Positions 35,717-45,789 of a stretch of 64,000 nt of DNA are shown here, one piece after another (positions within the stretch are counted from its first letter, which is position 1; the number at the start of each line of letters is the position of its first letter). The stretch is from Acinetobacter calcoaceticus (lineage in GTDB: Bacteria; Pseudomonadota; Gammaproteobacteria; Pseudomonadales; Moraxellaceae). The stretch is from the NCBI RefSeq assembly GCF_004345325.1, contig NZ_SLVJ01000016.1:1-64000 (forward strand). Reading direction: 5' to 3'. Under the pieces are notes generated by a model that saw nothing but the letters and a program-made list of their open reading frames with translations, did no database searches and had not been told where the DNA came from. The translations under genes were made by a program, and so were the position numbers.

Positions 35717-36055
35717 ATGAGCAAAACCGTTACATACAAAGTGGATTTGAATAATCCTGCTGTTTTATCTGATACACAAAAAAAAAGACTAGAAGCTTTG
35801 GCCAAGCGCACAGACAGTGAAATAGACTGTTCAGACATTCCTGAACTCAATGCAAATTTTTGGAAAAATGCGGTTCAAAATCCATATTTTAAGCCGACGA
35901 AATAGCTCACAACTGTACGCATTGATGCAGATGTTTTGCAATGGTTAAAGGGTCAAGGGAAGGGCTATCAAACACGCATCAATAAGATTCTACGTGATGC
36001 AATGCTCAAGGAAATGGAAAACCATCCTGAGTTTGAACCTCTCCAAGATACTTAG
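35717..36055 (+). pseudogene. BrnA-like antitoxin gene with an in-frame amber codon
   Basis: The frame reads 62 codons to TAG at 35903-35905 and then continues in the same frame for 49 codons. The joined protein (FWKNAVQNPYFKPTK, stop, LTTVRIDADVLQWLKGQGKGYQTRINKILRDAM) matches BrnA-type ribbon-helix-helix antitoxins, where K-Q-[ILV]-T...R-D-A-D-V-L is normal. A CAG to TAG change of that Gln explains the stop. The DNA-binding half lies after it. No BrnT toxin gene is adjacent, so it was probably already an orphan. Amber suppression would restore it. Confidence 0.75.
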
Positions 36056-36114
36056 GTATATGATCAAACCAAGCACATGGTTTTACAATGGCAAGCAACA
36101 CGATGTTTAGAGTT

Positions 36115-36546
36115 TTAGAGGCAGTTCATAGCCTTAATCGCCAACATGCCTGCCATGACCAATAAACACAGAATGGCCACTGCATAAGAAATGCTACGCC
36201 AAGGTTGCATGCTGTTGAGATACGTCACGGTATGGGTGATCCGAGCCACGGTGAAGATAATGAACAATGACATGGTCCATGCCGCATCGGTATTCAACAC
36301 CACACATAGTGCGCCCAAGACAAAAAATACTGGAATATTTTCGAGATCATTCATCCAAGCTTGCGCTGCTCTTAACACTTGTGGCACTTCGTCAGAATGC
36401 GGAGTCGCACCGACGAATTGAGCATCTTCAGCATTCTTAAAGGCTTTTTTGCCAATGCGATGAAAGCCCTGATAGCATGAAATCGCGAGCATTTTTAAAA
36501 ATAAAATCACCACACACAGAGTGTAAATTGCTAAAAGGTTCTTCAT
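36115..36546 (-). CDS. MAPEG-family membrane protein
   Basis: A 143-residue protein with four membrane helices and the MAPEG pattern: a conserved RIGKKAFKNAEDAQF loop, then ERAQRA-like VLRAAQAWMNDLENIPVFFVLG, and ARITHTVTYLNSMQPWRSISY at the third helix. Relatives are glutathione-dependent microsomal transferases or isomerases. Its start follows AAGGAA, and the DoxX-like gene ends 9 bp upstream, so they form one operon. Confidence 0.82.
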   Translation of the reverse strand: MKNLLAIYTLCVVILFLKMLAISCYQGFHRIGKKAFKNAEDAQFVGATPHSDEVPQVLRAAQAWMNDLENIPVFFVLGALCVVLNTDAAWTMSLFIIFTVARITHTVTYLNSMQPWRSISYAVAILCLLVMAGMLAIKAMNCL

Positions 36547-36555
36547 TCACTTTCC

Positions 36556-36954
36556 TTAATGTTGCTGTGTGGGCGTTGCGCGTTGCTGCTGATACAGCAT
36601 CAAGGCAATCGCGGATAAACTGATCATGGCCAGATTCATCACCACAGGGTTAAAGGCACGGATCAAGGTATCGGGGATGAGTACGCCAATGAGCAGCAAC
36701 AGAAAAAATAGACCCAGCATACTGAGATAATGCAGATATTTGCTAGGGGCAAAGATAAACAGCAAGCCAAACAGGATCTCAGCAAATCCACTGGCTTGGC
36801 CTGCCCAAGTCGCATGTTCTAGCGATAAACCAATCCATTGCCAAACCGCAATCTCATCGGGACTGGTAAACAGTAATTTGGGAATTAAACCTTGGTAGAT
36901 CCATAGCCCTGCCAGCGAGATATGGATGAATTTTAATATTTGTTGATTGGTCAA
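36556..36954 (-). CDS. DoxX-like family membrane protein
   Basis: A four-helix inner-membrane protein: LTNQQILKFIHISLAGLWIYQGLIPKLLF opens the DoxX-like domain, followed by a conserved GFAEILFGLLFIF helix. The frame is open back to an ATG at 37167, but the extra 71 residues have no domain and no ribosome-binding site. The TTG at 36954, with AGGGG 8 bp upstream, gives the usual size of about 132 residues. It is co-transcribed with the MAPEG gene. Confidence 0.72.
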   Translation of the reverse strand: MTNQQILKFIHISLAGLWIYQGLIPKLLFTSPDEIAVWQWIGLSLEHATWAGQASGFAEILFGLLFIFAPSKYLHYLSMLGLFFLLLLIGVLIPDTLIRAFNPVVMNLAMISLSAIALMLYQQQRATPTQQH

Positions 36955-37308
36955 TTGAGTGCCCCTAAAGCGAGATGCGGAGGTTGATGATCTAAAAATC
37001 TCAAAATGATCAAAACCTTGAGTAGAGCGTGCAGGCATTAACATAGCTGATTTTGATTGACTGATCCATGTATGAGCGCAATGTTGGCTGCAAATTTTAT
37101 TTATGAGCATCGGCTGCATCAAGGTTGTGTATAAATATAAGTTATACAAAATGAAATAATTATTCATAAAAGTTTTGCATCAGAATCGCTCATTAAGCGT
37201 ACTTTCAGCTTTGCGGATCACCTTTGCTTCTATAGAATGGTTCAGGTTAAAAAATAGATGACGCGATCATTAGCTAAGGCTGTTGCCTACGCCACGGAGT
37301 GACTATTC

Positions 37309-38994
37309 ATGAGTAAAGAAAATATACGCGAACATTCAGCGCCAGTTTTTGATGGGGTGGAAAATGCACCTGCACGTTCAATGCTGCGCGCAGTGGGTTT
37401 TACCGATGACGACTTTAATAAACCGCAAATCGGCATTGCATCGACATGGGCCAACGTAACCCCATGTAATATGCATATCGATGGTCTGGCACGTGAAGTC
37501 GAATCAGGCGTCAATGGCGCTGGTGGTAAGGGCGTCATTTTCAATACCATTACCATTTCAGATGGTATTTCAAATGGTACTGAGGGCATGAAGTATTCAT
37601 TGGTTTCGCGCGAAATTATCGCCGATTCAATTGAAGCTGTGGTCGGTTGCCAAGGCTATGATGGCGTGATTGCCATCGGTGGTTGTGATAAAAATATGCC
37701 GGGCTGTGTCATGGGTTTGGCACGTCTAAACCGTCCAGGCTTGTTCATCTACGGTGGTTCGATTAAACCGGGTGAAGGCAATACCGATATTATCTCGGTG
37801 TTTGAAGCTGTAGGTAAACACGCCAAAGGCGAATATAACGAAATTCAAGTCAAACATATCGAAGAAGTGGCCATCCCAGGTCCAGGTTCTTGTGGTGGTA
37901 TGTACACGGCAAACTCAATGGCCTCAGCGATTGAAGCTTTGGGCATGAGCTTACCGGGTTCTTCTGCTCAAGAAGCGGTTTCTCAAGACAAATTGCTCGA
38001 CTGCGAACAAGCAGGCGAAGCGGTGATGAACTTGTTGCGTTTGGATATTAAACCACGTGACATTATGACCAAATCTGCCTTTGAAAACTCAATCAAAGTC
38101 CTCATCGCATTGGGTGGTTCAACCAATGGTGTGTTGCATCTGATCGCAATGGCACATACCGCTGGTGTTGAGATTACTTTAGATGACTTCGTGCGCATTG
38201 GTAAAGAAATCCCTGTGTTGGCTGACGTGCGTCCATCAGGCAAATACTCAATGTCTGAGTTGATCGCGATTGGCGGTATCCAGCCTTTGATGAAGCGTAT
38301 GCTTGATCGTGGTATGTTGGATGGTTCGTGCTTGACCGTGACGGGTAAAACTTTGGCTGAAAACTTGGCTGATGTACAAGATTATCCTGAAGGCCAACAG
38401 ATCATCATGCCATTTGATGCACCTGTGAAAAAAGATTCACACTTGGTGGTACTCAAAGGTAACTTGTCACCAACGGGTGCTGTGGCCAAAATCACGGGTA
38501 AAGAAGGGCTGTATTTTGAAGGCCCTGCACGTGTCTTTGAAGGTGAAATTGGCGCAATGCGCGGTATCTTAGATGGCGAAGTGCAAGAAGGCGAAGTGGT
38601 GGTGATTCGTGGCGAAGGTCCTAAAGGTGGACCGGGTATGCCTGAAATGCTCAAGCCAACCTCTGCCATTATTGGTAAGGGCTTGGGTCAATCTGTGGCA
38701 TTGATCACCGATGGTCGTTTCTCGGGTGGTAGCCATGGTTTTGTGATTGGTCATGTAACCCCTGAAGCCTATGAAGGTGGTCCAATTGGTTTGGTGAATA
38801 ATGGCGATAAAATCTCCATTAATGCTGAAACATTTGAGATGACTTTACACATTTCAGATGATGAAATGGCGGCACGTAAAGCGACTTGGGTGAAACCAAA
38901 ACCGAACTACACCACAGGTGCTTTGGCCAAGTTTGCTAAATTGACTTCAGGAGCGGACAAAGGAGCCGTGACCGATCTTGATTTAGATGTATAA
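37309..38994 (+). CDS. ilvD: Dihydroxy-acid dehydratase IlvD
   Basis: IlvD dehydrates 2,3-dihydroxy-3-methylbutanoate and its homologue to the 2-oxoacids that precede valine, leucine and isoleucine, using an Fe-S cluster. Cluster and metal ligands are visible in [18 protein letters not shown] and [14 protein letters not shown]; the C-terminal [19 protein letters not shown] is highly conserved. At 561 residues it is the shorter IlvD type. It is a single-gene unit with a strong terminator at 39061. A GGAG lies upstream of the ATG. Confidence 0.95.
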   Translation: MSKENIREHSAPVFDGVENAPARSMLRAVGFTDDDFNKPQIGIASTWANVTPCNMHIDGLAREVESGVNGAGGKGVIFNTITISDGISNGTEGMKYSLVSREIIADSIEAVVGCQGYDGVIAIGGCDKNMPGCVMGLARLNRPGLFIYGGSIKPGEGNTDIISVFEAVGKHAKGEYNEIQVKHIEEVAIPGPGSCGGMYTANSMASAIEALGMSLPGSSAQEAVSQDKLLDCEQAGEAVMNLLRLDIKPRDIMTKSAFENSIKVLIALGGSTNGVLHLIAMAHTAGVEITLDDFVRIGKEIPVLADVRPSGKYSMSELIAIGGIQPLMKRMLDRGMLDGSCLTVTGKTLAENLADVQDYPEGQQIIMPFDAPVKKDSHLVVLKGNLSPTGAVAKITGKEGLYFEGPARVFEGEIGAMRGILDGEVQEGEVVVIRGEGPKGGPGMPEMLKPTSAIIGKGLGQSVALITDGRFSGGSHGFVIGHVTPEAYEGGPIGLVNNGDKISINAETFEMTLHISDDEMAARKATWVKPKPNYTTGALAKFAKLTSGADKGAVTDLDLDV

Positions 38995-39060
38995 TTGAGC
39001 ATTCCGCGGGGTGCTGGCGAGTCACAAAATCAATTGTCATTTGCCCCGATAAATTGCTAT

Positions 39061-39091
39061 AAACCCTTGTAGTACTACAAGGGTTTTTTTT
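39061..39091 (+). terminator. ilvD terminator
   Basis: A perfect palindromic stem of about 13 bp (AAACCCTTGTAGT and its complement) followed by a run of T. Confidence 0.92.
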
Positions 39092-39104
39092 CGAGGCTAA
39101 TCTC

Positions 39105-40463
39105 ATGTCATTGTTGCGCCGTTGGTTTGATCCCATCCGATCACGCTGGTTTTATCAAAAACCGAGTCGCCAAGCGGTGTTATCGACTGATGATGGTCTC
39201 AGCATCTATCTGCGTTTGGATGATGTCTATAGCTATCTGGCGGTACAACAACTGCCGCAACTCGATGATCTATTGAGTGATGAAATCAAACCCTTAAAGG
39301 TGGTGATTTCTGATGTCAGTGCCGAGCCCCCCAACGGTATGAGTGAGCTGCAGTGGGGTAATTACTGCCTCAATGATGCCAAGATCTTGGCCATCCAACA
39401 TCGCTTTGGTTTTGATGATGAAAAACCCGAACTACCGAGCGCCGAAGCCTTAAAACAAGCCGAAACCATTCTGCGACATACCCCACTGACGGGGCAAAAT
39501 TTTCTGTACTTGCTCGAAGATGTGTTTCATATGTTGTGGCAGCAACAGTACGGCAAGTTGCGTACGCTGTATGTCATGGCCTGCAAGCATCATAAACCAC
39601 AAAATTTCCCTGATCGGGTCTTTGATCACACCCCAGTATTGTCGAGTTATTTTGAATTTGGTGGGCGTCAATATCAGGCGGTGGATGATTTACTGCGATT
39701 AACCCGCCGACTAAGACAACAAAAATTATTAACTGATCCGCCGATTTTTTTGATCAATCATATCGAATGGCGTGAACACATTCTCAATGATGCTGAGGAA
39801 TTGGCCGATATACAGGCCATGCATCCTGAGTTGGATCTGTATATTGCTTTAGAAGATCCGATTAGTTGGTTATTGCTGGCTTATATTAAAGAGCAGTTGG
39901 CGGATTATTATAATATTCAGCTCAATGTTTATCCGCTGAGTTATCGCGGGCGCGACTTTTTTGATTGGAGTCTGGCCAGTCGATTATCGAAACGGACTGA
40001 AGTGGCATTTACTCCATTTTGTCGTCCCACAGCCGAAGCGACCTTAAATATGGCGCGGCTGTATTATAGTGTGCCTATCGAGCAACGTATGGATGCCATC
40101 CATCAACTCTTAGAAGCGGTATGGACCGATGCCAAGGACTTGTCCTTTAAAGCGCATTTTCAACAGATGCAGCAGCGTTTGGGCATTGAGCAATTGGCTG
40201 AAATCGATGTGGTTGACATCCTTAATCAAAACGATGCGCAGTGTAATGCCAAGCTGCAACCTGATTTACCCGTACTGGAATTAAGGATTGGTGGAAAGCA
40301 GTTTGTATTTAATAGTTTATATCGCGTCTGGATGCTTGAAAGTATTTTCAGTAATGTGTTAGAACAAAAATACAAAATCGAAAATGATGCAGGACATCAT
40401 CATGGTACAGAACAACAAGACCCCGAAAATTCAGATGAGTTCTATTCCAAGAGAGAAATGTGA
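39105..40463 (+). CDS. Tandem thioredoxin-fold (DsbA/GST-kappa-like) protein
   Basis: A 452-residue cytosolic protein with two copies of a DsbA/2-hydroxychromene-isomerase-like fold. The first starts at YLRLDDVYSYLAVQQLPQL (near residue 35), the second at YIALEDPISWLLLAYIKEQL (near 255). The D-x-x-S-[YW]-L opening is typical of kappa-class glutathione transferase-like proteins. No CxxC motif is seen, so it is unlikely to be a disulfide oxidase. The function is unknown. The chorismate mutase start lies inside its 3' end, so the two are co-expressed. Confidence 0.65.
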   Translation: MSLLRRWFDPIRSRWFYQKPSRQAVLSTDDGLSIYLRLDDVYSYLAVQQLPQLDDLLSDEIKPLKVVISDVSAEPPNGMSELQWGNYCLNDAKILAIQHRFGFDDEKPELPSAEALKQAETILRHTPLTGQNFLYLLEDVFHMLWQQQYGKLRTLYVMACKHHKPQNFPDRVFDHTPVLSSYFEFGGRQYQAVDDLLRLTRRLRQQKLLTDPPIFLINHIEWREHILNDAEELADIQAMHPELDLYIALEDPISWLLLAYIKEQLADYYNIQLNVYPLSYRGRDFFDWSLASRLSKRTEVAFTPFCRPTAEATLNMARLYYSVPIEQRMDAIHQLLEAVWTDAKDLSFKAHFQQMQQRLGIEQLAEIDVVDILNQNDAQCNAKLQPDLPVLELRIGGKQFVFNSLYRVWMLESIFSNVLEQKYKIENDAGHHHGTEQQDPENSDEFYSKREM

Positions 40464-40731
40464 ATCTCTCGAACACGTCCGTGAACACATCGATTCGATT
40501 GACCAACAATTGGTAGATCTGATTGCGGCTCGACAGTTTTATGTTGATCAAGCGGCGCGATTTAAACTCACCGTGCAAGCGGTACAATCCCCTGAACGGG
40601 TCGCAAAAGTATTGGCCAAAGTACGTGCCCAAGCTGTAACGCTTGGGGTCGATCCTGATTTGATCGAAGGGATGTATAGCACCATGATTCAACATTTTAT
40701 TCGCCGTGAACTCAAAGAAATTCGACCTTGA
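40402..40731 (+). CDS. Chorismate mutase (AroQ-type helical bundle)
   Basis: A 109-residue all-helical protein. REHIDSIDQQLVDLIAARQFYVDQAARFK and the segment SPERVAKVLAKVRAQAVTLGVDPDLIEGMYSTMIQHFI match AroQ chorismate mutases and the related isochorismate-pyruvate lyase PchB. It would convert chorismate to prephenate for Phe/Tyr synthesis, or act on isochorismate. The start at 40402 fits AGGA at 40391-40394. It overlaps the end of the tandem-fold protein gene by 62 bp, so the two genes are translated from one mRNA. Confidence 0.82.
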   Translation: MVQNNKTPKIQMSSIPREKCESLEHVREHIDSIDQQLVDLIAARQFYVDQAARFKLTVQAVQSPERVAKVLAKVRAQAVTLGVDPDLIEGMYSTMIQHFIRRELKEIRP

Positions 40732-40788
40732 GTCTGTGCGCATGGACCAGGCCAGACCTCGACCATGACGGTAATTGGCCCATAGGAT

Positions 40789-40820
40789 AAAAATAGTCTG
40801 CTTGTGCAGGCTATTTTTTT
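40789..40820. terminator. Bidirectional terminator
   Basis: AAATAGTCTGC and GCAGGCTATTT pair (one G-T) around a 4-nt loop, with T runs on both strands, between the convergent mutase and MFS genes. Confidence 0.8.
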
Positions 40821-40843
40821 TGTGGCTCTGGCAGGGTCCAACC

Positions 40844-41992
40844 TTAATGTATGACCCAAGCGCTGAGCAGCACTAGGCTCAGACTGATGATTAGAAAAAT
40901 TTGACTTAGGCTCGGTATCCATTTCAACCCTTCGAGCAATAGCCCAATCGCAACATAATAGCTAAATCCCAGTATTGCACTGGCGATTCCTTTGTGTTGA
41001 GGATATGCAGATAAGGCATGTGCCAAGAGATTCGGGATCGCCATGGCATAGGCCAACATCATTAAAAACATTGGCAAAAAGAAATAGGCACTGGCGGCGA
41101 GTAAATAACTCAGTGCAGTGGCCAACAGGCACAGTACGGCGCTCAGTTTTAAGCTCAATGCGGCGCTGTTGTGGGGATGTTTTTGCAAGATGGCCCGATT
41201 GATGGCGACTCCAAGCACAGCACCCACACTGATCCATACACCGCTCCAAGGCAACCAGTGCGCGGTTTGCGGATGCTGTGAAAATAAAAAAGCTGATTTT
41301 AAATAATAACTAAAAATCAGCAGATTATATCCAGTGATCAAGGCTGCGAAGCAAATCACTTTCGCGTCCGTGATCAAGCGCAGACTGATCTTAAACAAGG
41401 GGATGGTGCTGTTGTGCGAGCTGTGCTGAGAGGCAAAAGTTGCTTTGGTTTCTCGAATACACATGGCACTACAGATACCGATCACGGCAGCGCTTGAGGC
41501 CAAAAAGTAAAATACCCCACGGTAGCCATAATATTGCGTCAGTAGTGCGCCGATGAAGATACCAATACTGGGACTGACTGCGATAAATAAGCCAACCCAA
41601 GCAAATACCTGCATCAACTGGCTTGGATTCAAGCGATCTCTTAACATGGTTTGGGTGATCACAGAGCCAACCGCAATACCGAAACCAGAAAGGCAGCGCA
41701 AGAGCAAGAGTTGATCAAAATCATGGCTATATAATATTGCAACACTACATAGACTATAGATGCTCAAGCCGATCAGTAGCACTGGTTTGCGACCGATATA
41801 ATCACTGAGAATGCCCCAGATGAGGACACCTACGGCAAAACCGACAAAGTATAAGCTGAGGGTTTGGGAAATGCTGTTGCTGTCGACATCAAAGGCCAGC
41901 GCCATACTGACCAAGGCGGGGCTATATAAAGTTTCGACGATCTGCGGCAACATGATCAGCACGATGATGATCGCAAGCTGAGTTCTATTCAT
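40844..41992 (-). CDS. MFS exporter, Bcr/CflA (DHA1) type
   Basis: A 382-residue, twelve-helix inner-membrane transporter. Motif A appears as GILSDYIGRKPVLLIG near residue 65, and the family-like QTLSLYFVGFAVG and YSPALVSMALAFD precede it. These match Bcr/CflA drug and metabolite exporters. The ATG at 41992 is the normal start; a longer frame exists to 42028. It is divergent from an AraC-type regulator that probably controls it. Confidence 0.82.
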   Translation of the reverse strand: MNRTQLAIIIVLIMLPQIVETLYSPALVSMALAFDVDSNSISQTLSLYFVGFAVGVLIWGILSDYIGRKPVLLIGLSIYSLCSVAILYSHDFDQLLLLRCLSGFGIAVGSVITQTMLRDRLNPSQLMQVFAWVGLFIAVSPSIGIFIGALLTQYYGYRGVFYFLASSAAVIGICSAMCIRETKATFASQHSSHNSTIPLFKISLRLITDAKVICFAALITGYNLLIFSYYLKSAFLFSQHPQTAHWLPWSGVWISVGAVLGVAINRAILQKHPHNSAALSLKLSAVLCLLATALSYLLAASAYFFLPMFLMMLAYAMAIPNLLAHALSAYPQHKGIASAILGFSYYVAIGLLLEGLKWIPSLSQIFLIISLSLVLLSAWVIH

Positions 41993-42095
41993 TGTGATTC
42001 TGCGGCAAGGTGGCTGTAAATACAGCACTATAGGCAGTTTTGATTTATGCTTTTATAATGATTCGGACTAAAACTATCGAAAATGGGACAACATC

Positions 42096-42857
42096 ATGGC
42101 TTGGGTGAATGCGTCGACTGATTTTGATGCGGATCGCTTGCCGCAACCGGTTTTGGCGGTGGCATCCGAGTTTCAACAACACCATTCTCCTTTACATCAA
42201 CATCATAAGGGGCAGTTGCTGTATATCACCGCAGGTTATGTGGAAGTTTATCTGCAAGAGGCGCATCGTTATTGTGTACTGACCCCACAGTTTATGGTGT
42301 GGATTCCGCCACAAACCTTACATAAGATCAAAGTGAAACAGCGGATTCAGTACCATTCAGTGTGGATTGATCCCGATGAGTATGCGCTATTGAAGCAGAC
42401 CAAGATCTTTCTGCCTTCGACTTTATTGAGCGCTGTGTTGCAGCGCATGATGAGCTTTGAACTCGATCAGGATTGGCAGCAGGGCATGGCACAACACCTG
42501 ATTCAACTGTGTTTGGCGGAGTTGCAACAACTAGATCCTGAGCCTTTGTTATTGCCCTTGCCTCAGTCAGCAAAAATCCGCAGTGTGCTGGATCAGTTTG
42601 CACTACCACCAAGCCGTTCGGCGCTGGCTGCTGCATTACATATCAGTGAGAAAACCCTCACTCGACAGTTTCAAAAAGACACCCAACTGAGCTATCAGCA
42701 ATGGCGGCAAAACTACAAATTAATGTTGGCGATTAAGCTGTTGGCTGAGAAAAAGAGGATCTCTGAGATTGCAGACCATCTCGAATTTTCCAGTGATAGT
42801 GCGTTTATCTACTTTTTCAAACAACTTACAGGTTGTAGCCCATCACGGTATTTTTAG
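42096..42857 (+). CDS. AraC-family regulator with N-terminal cupin domain
   Basis: A 253-residue regulator. An N-terminal cupin-like sensor (HHSPLHQHHKGQLLYITAGYVEVYL, VWIPPQTLHKIKV) is followed by the two helix-turn-helix motifs of the AraC domain (SRSALAAALHISEKTLTRQFQKDTQLSYQQWRQNYKLMLA, ISEIADHLEFSSDSAFIYFFKQLTGCSPSRYF). It is divergent from the Bcr/CflA exporter, with about 100 bp between the starts. The metabolite it senses is unknown. Confidence 0.85.
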   Translation: MAWVNASTDFDADRLPQPVLAVASEFQQHHSPLHQHHKGQLLYITAGYVEVYLQEAHRYCVLTPQFMVWIPPQTLHKIKVKQRIQYHSVWIDPDEYALLKQTKIFLPSTLLSAVLQRMMSFELDQDWQQGMAQHLIQLCLAELQQLDPEPLLLPLPQSAKIRSVLDQFALPPSRSALAAALHISEKTLTRQFQKDTQLSYQQWRQNYKLMLAIKLLAEKKRISEIADHLEFSSDSAFIYFFKQLTGCSPSRYF

Positions 42858-42988
42858 CGTGAGCCTCAATTCATAGTCAGCAGCCTCAAGCATAGCTTGA
42901 GGCCTATACCAAAAATCATGATGTTACTTTGCATCTCACTTGCCTACACTGTGCATCTGTTGCAGATAGATTGGAAGTCGAGGTAGAG

Positions 42989-43729
42989 ATGGTGGCGTTT
43001 ATCCTAGGTGTTTTTGCCTTTGCAGGCATGGTGAAGGGCATGATTGGCCTCGGTTTGCCAGCACTTTCGATGGGATTGTTGACCATTGCGATGAGCCCCT
43101 ATCAAGCGGCCAGTCTATTGGTGATCCCCTCAATGTTGACCAACTTCTGGCAGTTATTTGCAGAGGGTGGGGTGCTGCGTCTATTGCGCCGTTTTTGGAC
43201 TTTGATCTTGGGAATGGTGGTTGGTTCCACGTGGAGTATTTTCCCGACGTTAAATGAGACTGATTTTCCCAGTGAGGCCTTATTGGGCAGCATGTTGGCG
43301 CTGTATGGATTGTACGGATTATTTGCCAAAAAACTGCCAGACCTCAGCCCCTATCAAGCCTGGCTATCTCCCTTGGTCGGTTATTTGGGTGGGGCTTTGG
43401 GCGTGTCGACTGGCGTGGTCTTGATCCCTATTGTGCCCTATATCCAGTCCTTGCAATTGAAACGAGATGATCTGGTACAAAGTCTAGGATTGGCCTTTAC
43501 TGTGGCGACCGTATGCTTGGCGGTGTTTATTTATCGCAATCCTGTGGATCAGCAAGCAATTGATTTCTCAATGGCTTGGTTGGGATTGATCCCTGCATTG
43601 ATCGGAATGTGGTTCGGGACCAAAATCCGCTATCGTATTTCTGAGGCGCGGTTTCGTCGCTTGTTTTTCATCGGCTTGGTGGCCTTGGGCGGTTATATGT
43701 TGATTCGGACCTTGGTTGAGTTTTTATAG
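42989..43729 (+). CDS. TauE/SafE-family sulfite exporter-like permease
   Basis: A 246-residue membrane protein with about eight helices. The TauE/SafE repeats are visible in VKGMIGLGLPALSMGLL and GYLGGALGVSTGVVLIPIVPYI, with G-x-G-x-P/S patterns. Members export sulfite, organosulfonates or related anions. The start at 42989 follows GAGG; the frame is open further back to a TTG at 42929. It may belong with the AraC gene or stand alone. Confidence 0.82.
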   Translation: MVAFILGVFAFAGMVKGMIGLGLPALSMGLLTIAMSPYQAASLLVIPSMLTNFWQLFAEGGVLRLLRRFWTLILGMVVGSTWSIFPTLNETDFPSEALLGSMLALYGLYGLFAKKLPDLSPYQAWLSPLVGYLGGALGVSTGVVLIPIVPYIQSLQLKRDDLVQSLGLAFTVATVCLAVFIYRNPVDQQAIDFSMAWLGLIPALIGMWFGTKIRYRISEARFRRLFFIGLVALGGYMLIRTLVEFL

Positions 43730-43904
43730 GTCAATATTACTATTCATAGTCACTATAATATAAGTTGAGTGAGCGCTATATAAATCAACCAACTTGAATA
43801 ATAAAATGTGATAGAAACATCAATATAATTTATTTATGTGAAATAGAGTGGAAAGTGGCGTAACGTATTTGTGGTTTTTAAAATTAGAAAACTGAGTTTT
43901 TGGA

Positions 43905-43923
43905 ACTGAGTCTGGGACTCAGT
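43905..43923. terminator. Hairpin after the TauE-like gene
   Basis: ACTGAGTC and GACTCAGT pair perfectly around a 3-nt loop, followed by ATTTTAAAA. It lies midway between the TauE-like gene and aqpZ, so it may end the first or sit in the leader of the second. The rest of the 275-bp gap is AT-rich and shows no gene. Confidence 0.45.
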
Positions 43924-44004
43924 ATTTTAAAAAACCATTTAATTACATTTCCCAATCAACTGGTTTTGACCACTCGATTGGGGACGCGAATGAGAAAATA
44001 GAAA

Positions 44005-44733
44005 ATGAAAAAATTACTCGCAGAGTTTTTAGGCACCTTTTGGTTGGTGTTTGGCGGTTGTGGCAGTGCAGTCTTTGCGGCAGCATTTCCTGAACTTGGG
44101 ATTGGTTTTGCAGGTGTAGCACTGGCTTTTGGTCTGACTGTATTAACTGCGGCCTATGCTTTGGGTCATATTTCCGGTGGGCATTTTAACCCAGCGGTGT
44201 CGATAGGATTATTTGCTGGTGGTCGTTTTGATGGTAAAGAGCTGCTCCCCTATATATTGGCCCAGCTGTCAGGTGGTATTTTAGCCGCTGCCATTTTATA
44301 TTTTATTTTGCAAGGGCAGGCAGGTTTTAGTGGGGTCGGTGGTTTTGCAAGTAATGGTTATGAAGCCCTTTCGCCAAACCAGTATTCAATATATTCAGCC
44401 ATTTTAATTGAAGTGGTACTGACTGCATTTTTCCTGATCGTGATCATGGGTGCCACCAGCAAAAAAGCGCCAGTGGGTTTTGCACCGATTGCGATTGGTT
44501 TGGCATTGACCCTGATCCATTTGATCAGTATCCCGATCACCAATACCTCAGTTAATCCAGCACGCAGTACCGCAGTGGCGTTGTTTGCGGAAACTGCGGC
44601 ACTGGGTCAATTGTGGGTGTTCTGGGTTGCGCCGATCGTGGGTGCGGTTGCTGGAGCATTCATCTATCGCTTGATTGAAACTGAAGTTGAGGAAAAGGAT
44701 CAAGTTGCAGATATGCAGTTGAGCTTGGATTAA
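44005..44733 (+). CDS. aqpZ: Aquaporin Z
   Basis: A 242-residue water channel with six helices and the two NPA loops, [11 protein letters not shown] and [14 protein letters not shown]. The first helix ([23 protein letters not shown]) and the His and Arg of the selectivity filter fit AqpZ rather than a glycerol facilitator. It stands alone with a convergent neighbour. Confidence 0.92.
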   Translation: MKKLLAEFLGTFWLVFGGCGSAVFAAAFPELGIGFAGVALAFGLTVLTAAYALGHISGGHFNPAVSIGLFAGGRFDGKELLPYILAQLSGGILAAAILYFILQGQAGFSGVGGFASNGYEALSPNQYSIYSAILIEVVLTAFFLIVIMGATSKKAPVGFAPIAIGLALTLIHLISIPITNTSVNPARSTAVALFAETAALGQLWVFWVAPIVGAVAGAFIYRLIETEVEEKDQVADMQLSLD

Positions 44734-44763
44734 GCATTCACCCGTGCTGTTGAGCGGATACCG

Positions 44764-44793
44764 TTCGATCCTCCACTGCGCTGGGGGATCGAA
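44764..44793. terminator. Hairpin between aqpZ and the EamA gene
   Basis: TTCGATCC and GGATCGAA form an 8-bp outer stem with a partly paired inner segment, between two convergent genes. There is no T tract, so it is only a probable terminator. Confidence 0.5.
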
Positions 44794-44812
44794 GGTTTAG
44801 ATAATCGGGCAT

Positions 44813-45733
44813 TTAAATATTTGAGTTATTTTTCCTGAACAGGCTCAGATGAATTTGATGAATAAACATGATTCCCAATAAAATAAATATCGCACCGAAT
44901 ATAAACCAGCTACTGGGTCGATAATCAAAGATCATCCATGACAGTATCACTGCAAAGATGGGCTCTGATAGCTCTGTCACTTGTACTTTTGCAGCATTTA
45001 AATAAATGAGCGCTTTGGTGGTGCAGTAAAACCCAAGTATGGTGGGGAATATAGCCAAAGCGATTAAACCGCTGATGCTGGTTAAACTCAGTTTTATCGG
45101 GTGTAGGTTGAGTATAAAGGGGATAAATAAATAGACTGCGCCGAATATTAATAAATACTTGGTTAAAAATATGCCGCCATTGAGTTGAAACTTTTTCACG
45201 AGTACAGAAAAAACCCCATAACCTGTCCCAGCCAAAGCCGCATTGATTAATAAAAATCGATGACTGCCGCCTGGCCAAGAAATGATAAAAATCCCAATAA
45301 TTGCACACAGCGTCCCGATGATTGCTGAAACATAAATGCGCTCTTTTAATAAAAAATTGCCGAAAATCAGCGCTGATATCGCAGCTGAGGCCATGAGAAT
45401 CACCACGACACTGGGCGCAGCACCATAGTGATAGGCAATCGTCTCAAAGAAAAACAGGCTGAATATACCGAGGAATGCACAGATGGCGATGTGTAAAAAC
45501 AGGACCTTGGGTGTTTTTTGCGGATTGATTGCGCTTCGCTGAGCTTGGGAAGGGGTTCTCAAAAATAGCAGCGTTAGTGCGATCACAGCGATGATGGTTT
45601 TAAAAAAAGCAATATCTTGAGCAGTTAAGCCACTACTCATCAGGAGTTTACTCAATATACCCACGGTGGCATTGAGTATTGCTGCGGACAGCGCAAACAG
45701 AATACCCATGATTATTTTGTTTTTGTTGTTCAT
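44813..45733 (-). CDS. EamA/DMT-family transporter
   Basis: A 306-residue permease with ten helices in two EamA repeats; the halves start near ALSAAILNATVGILSKLL and LINAALAGTGYGVFSVLV. Such proteins export or import small metabolites such as amino acids; the substrate is unknown. The C-terminus has a long hydrophobic helix followed by a basic tail. It is transcribed in the same direction as the LysR gene 56 bp upstream, so LysR may not be a classic divergent regulator here. Confidence 0.8.
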   Translation of the reverse strand: MNNKNKIIMGILFALSAAILNATVGILSKLLMSSGLTAQDIAFFKTIIAVIALTLLFLRTPSQAQRSAINPQKTPKVLFLHIAICAFLGIFSLFFFETIAYHYGAAPSVVVILMASAAISALIFGNFLLKERIYVSAIIGTLCAIIGIFIISWPGGSHRFLLINAALAGTGYGVFSVLVKKFQLNGGIFLTKYLLIFGAVYLFIPFILNLHPIKLSLTSISGLIALAIFPTILGFYCTTKALIYLNAAKVQVTELSEPIFAVILSWMIFDYRPSSWFIFGAIFILLGIMFIHQIHLSLFRKNNSNI

Positions 45734-45789
45734 TGATCATCCTGAGATATATAGACCTCTAGATGATCTTAGCCATAGCGCCTTATCGA

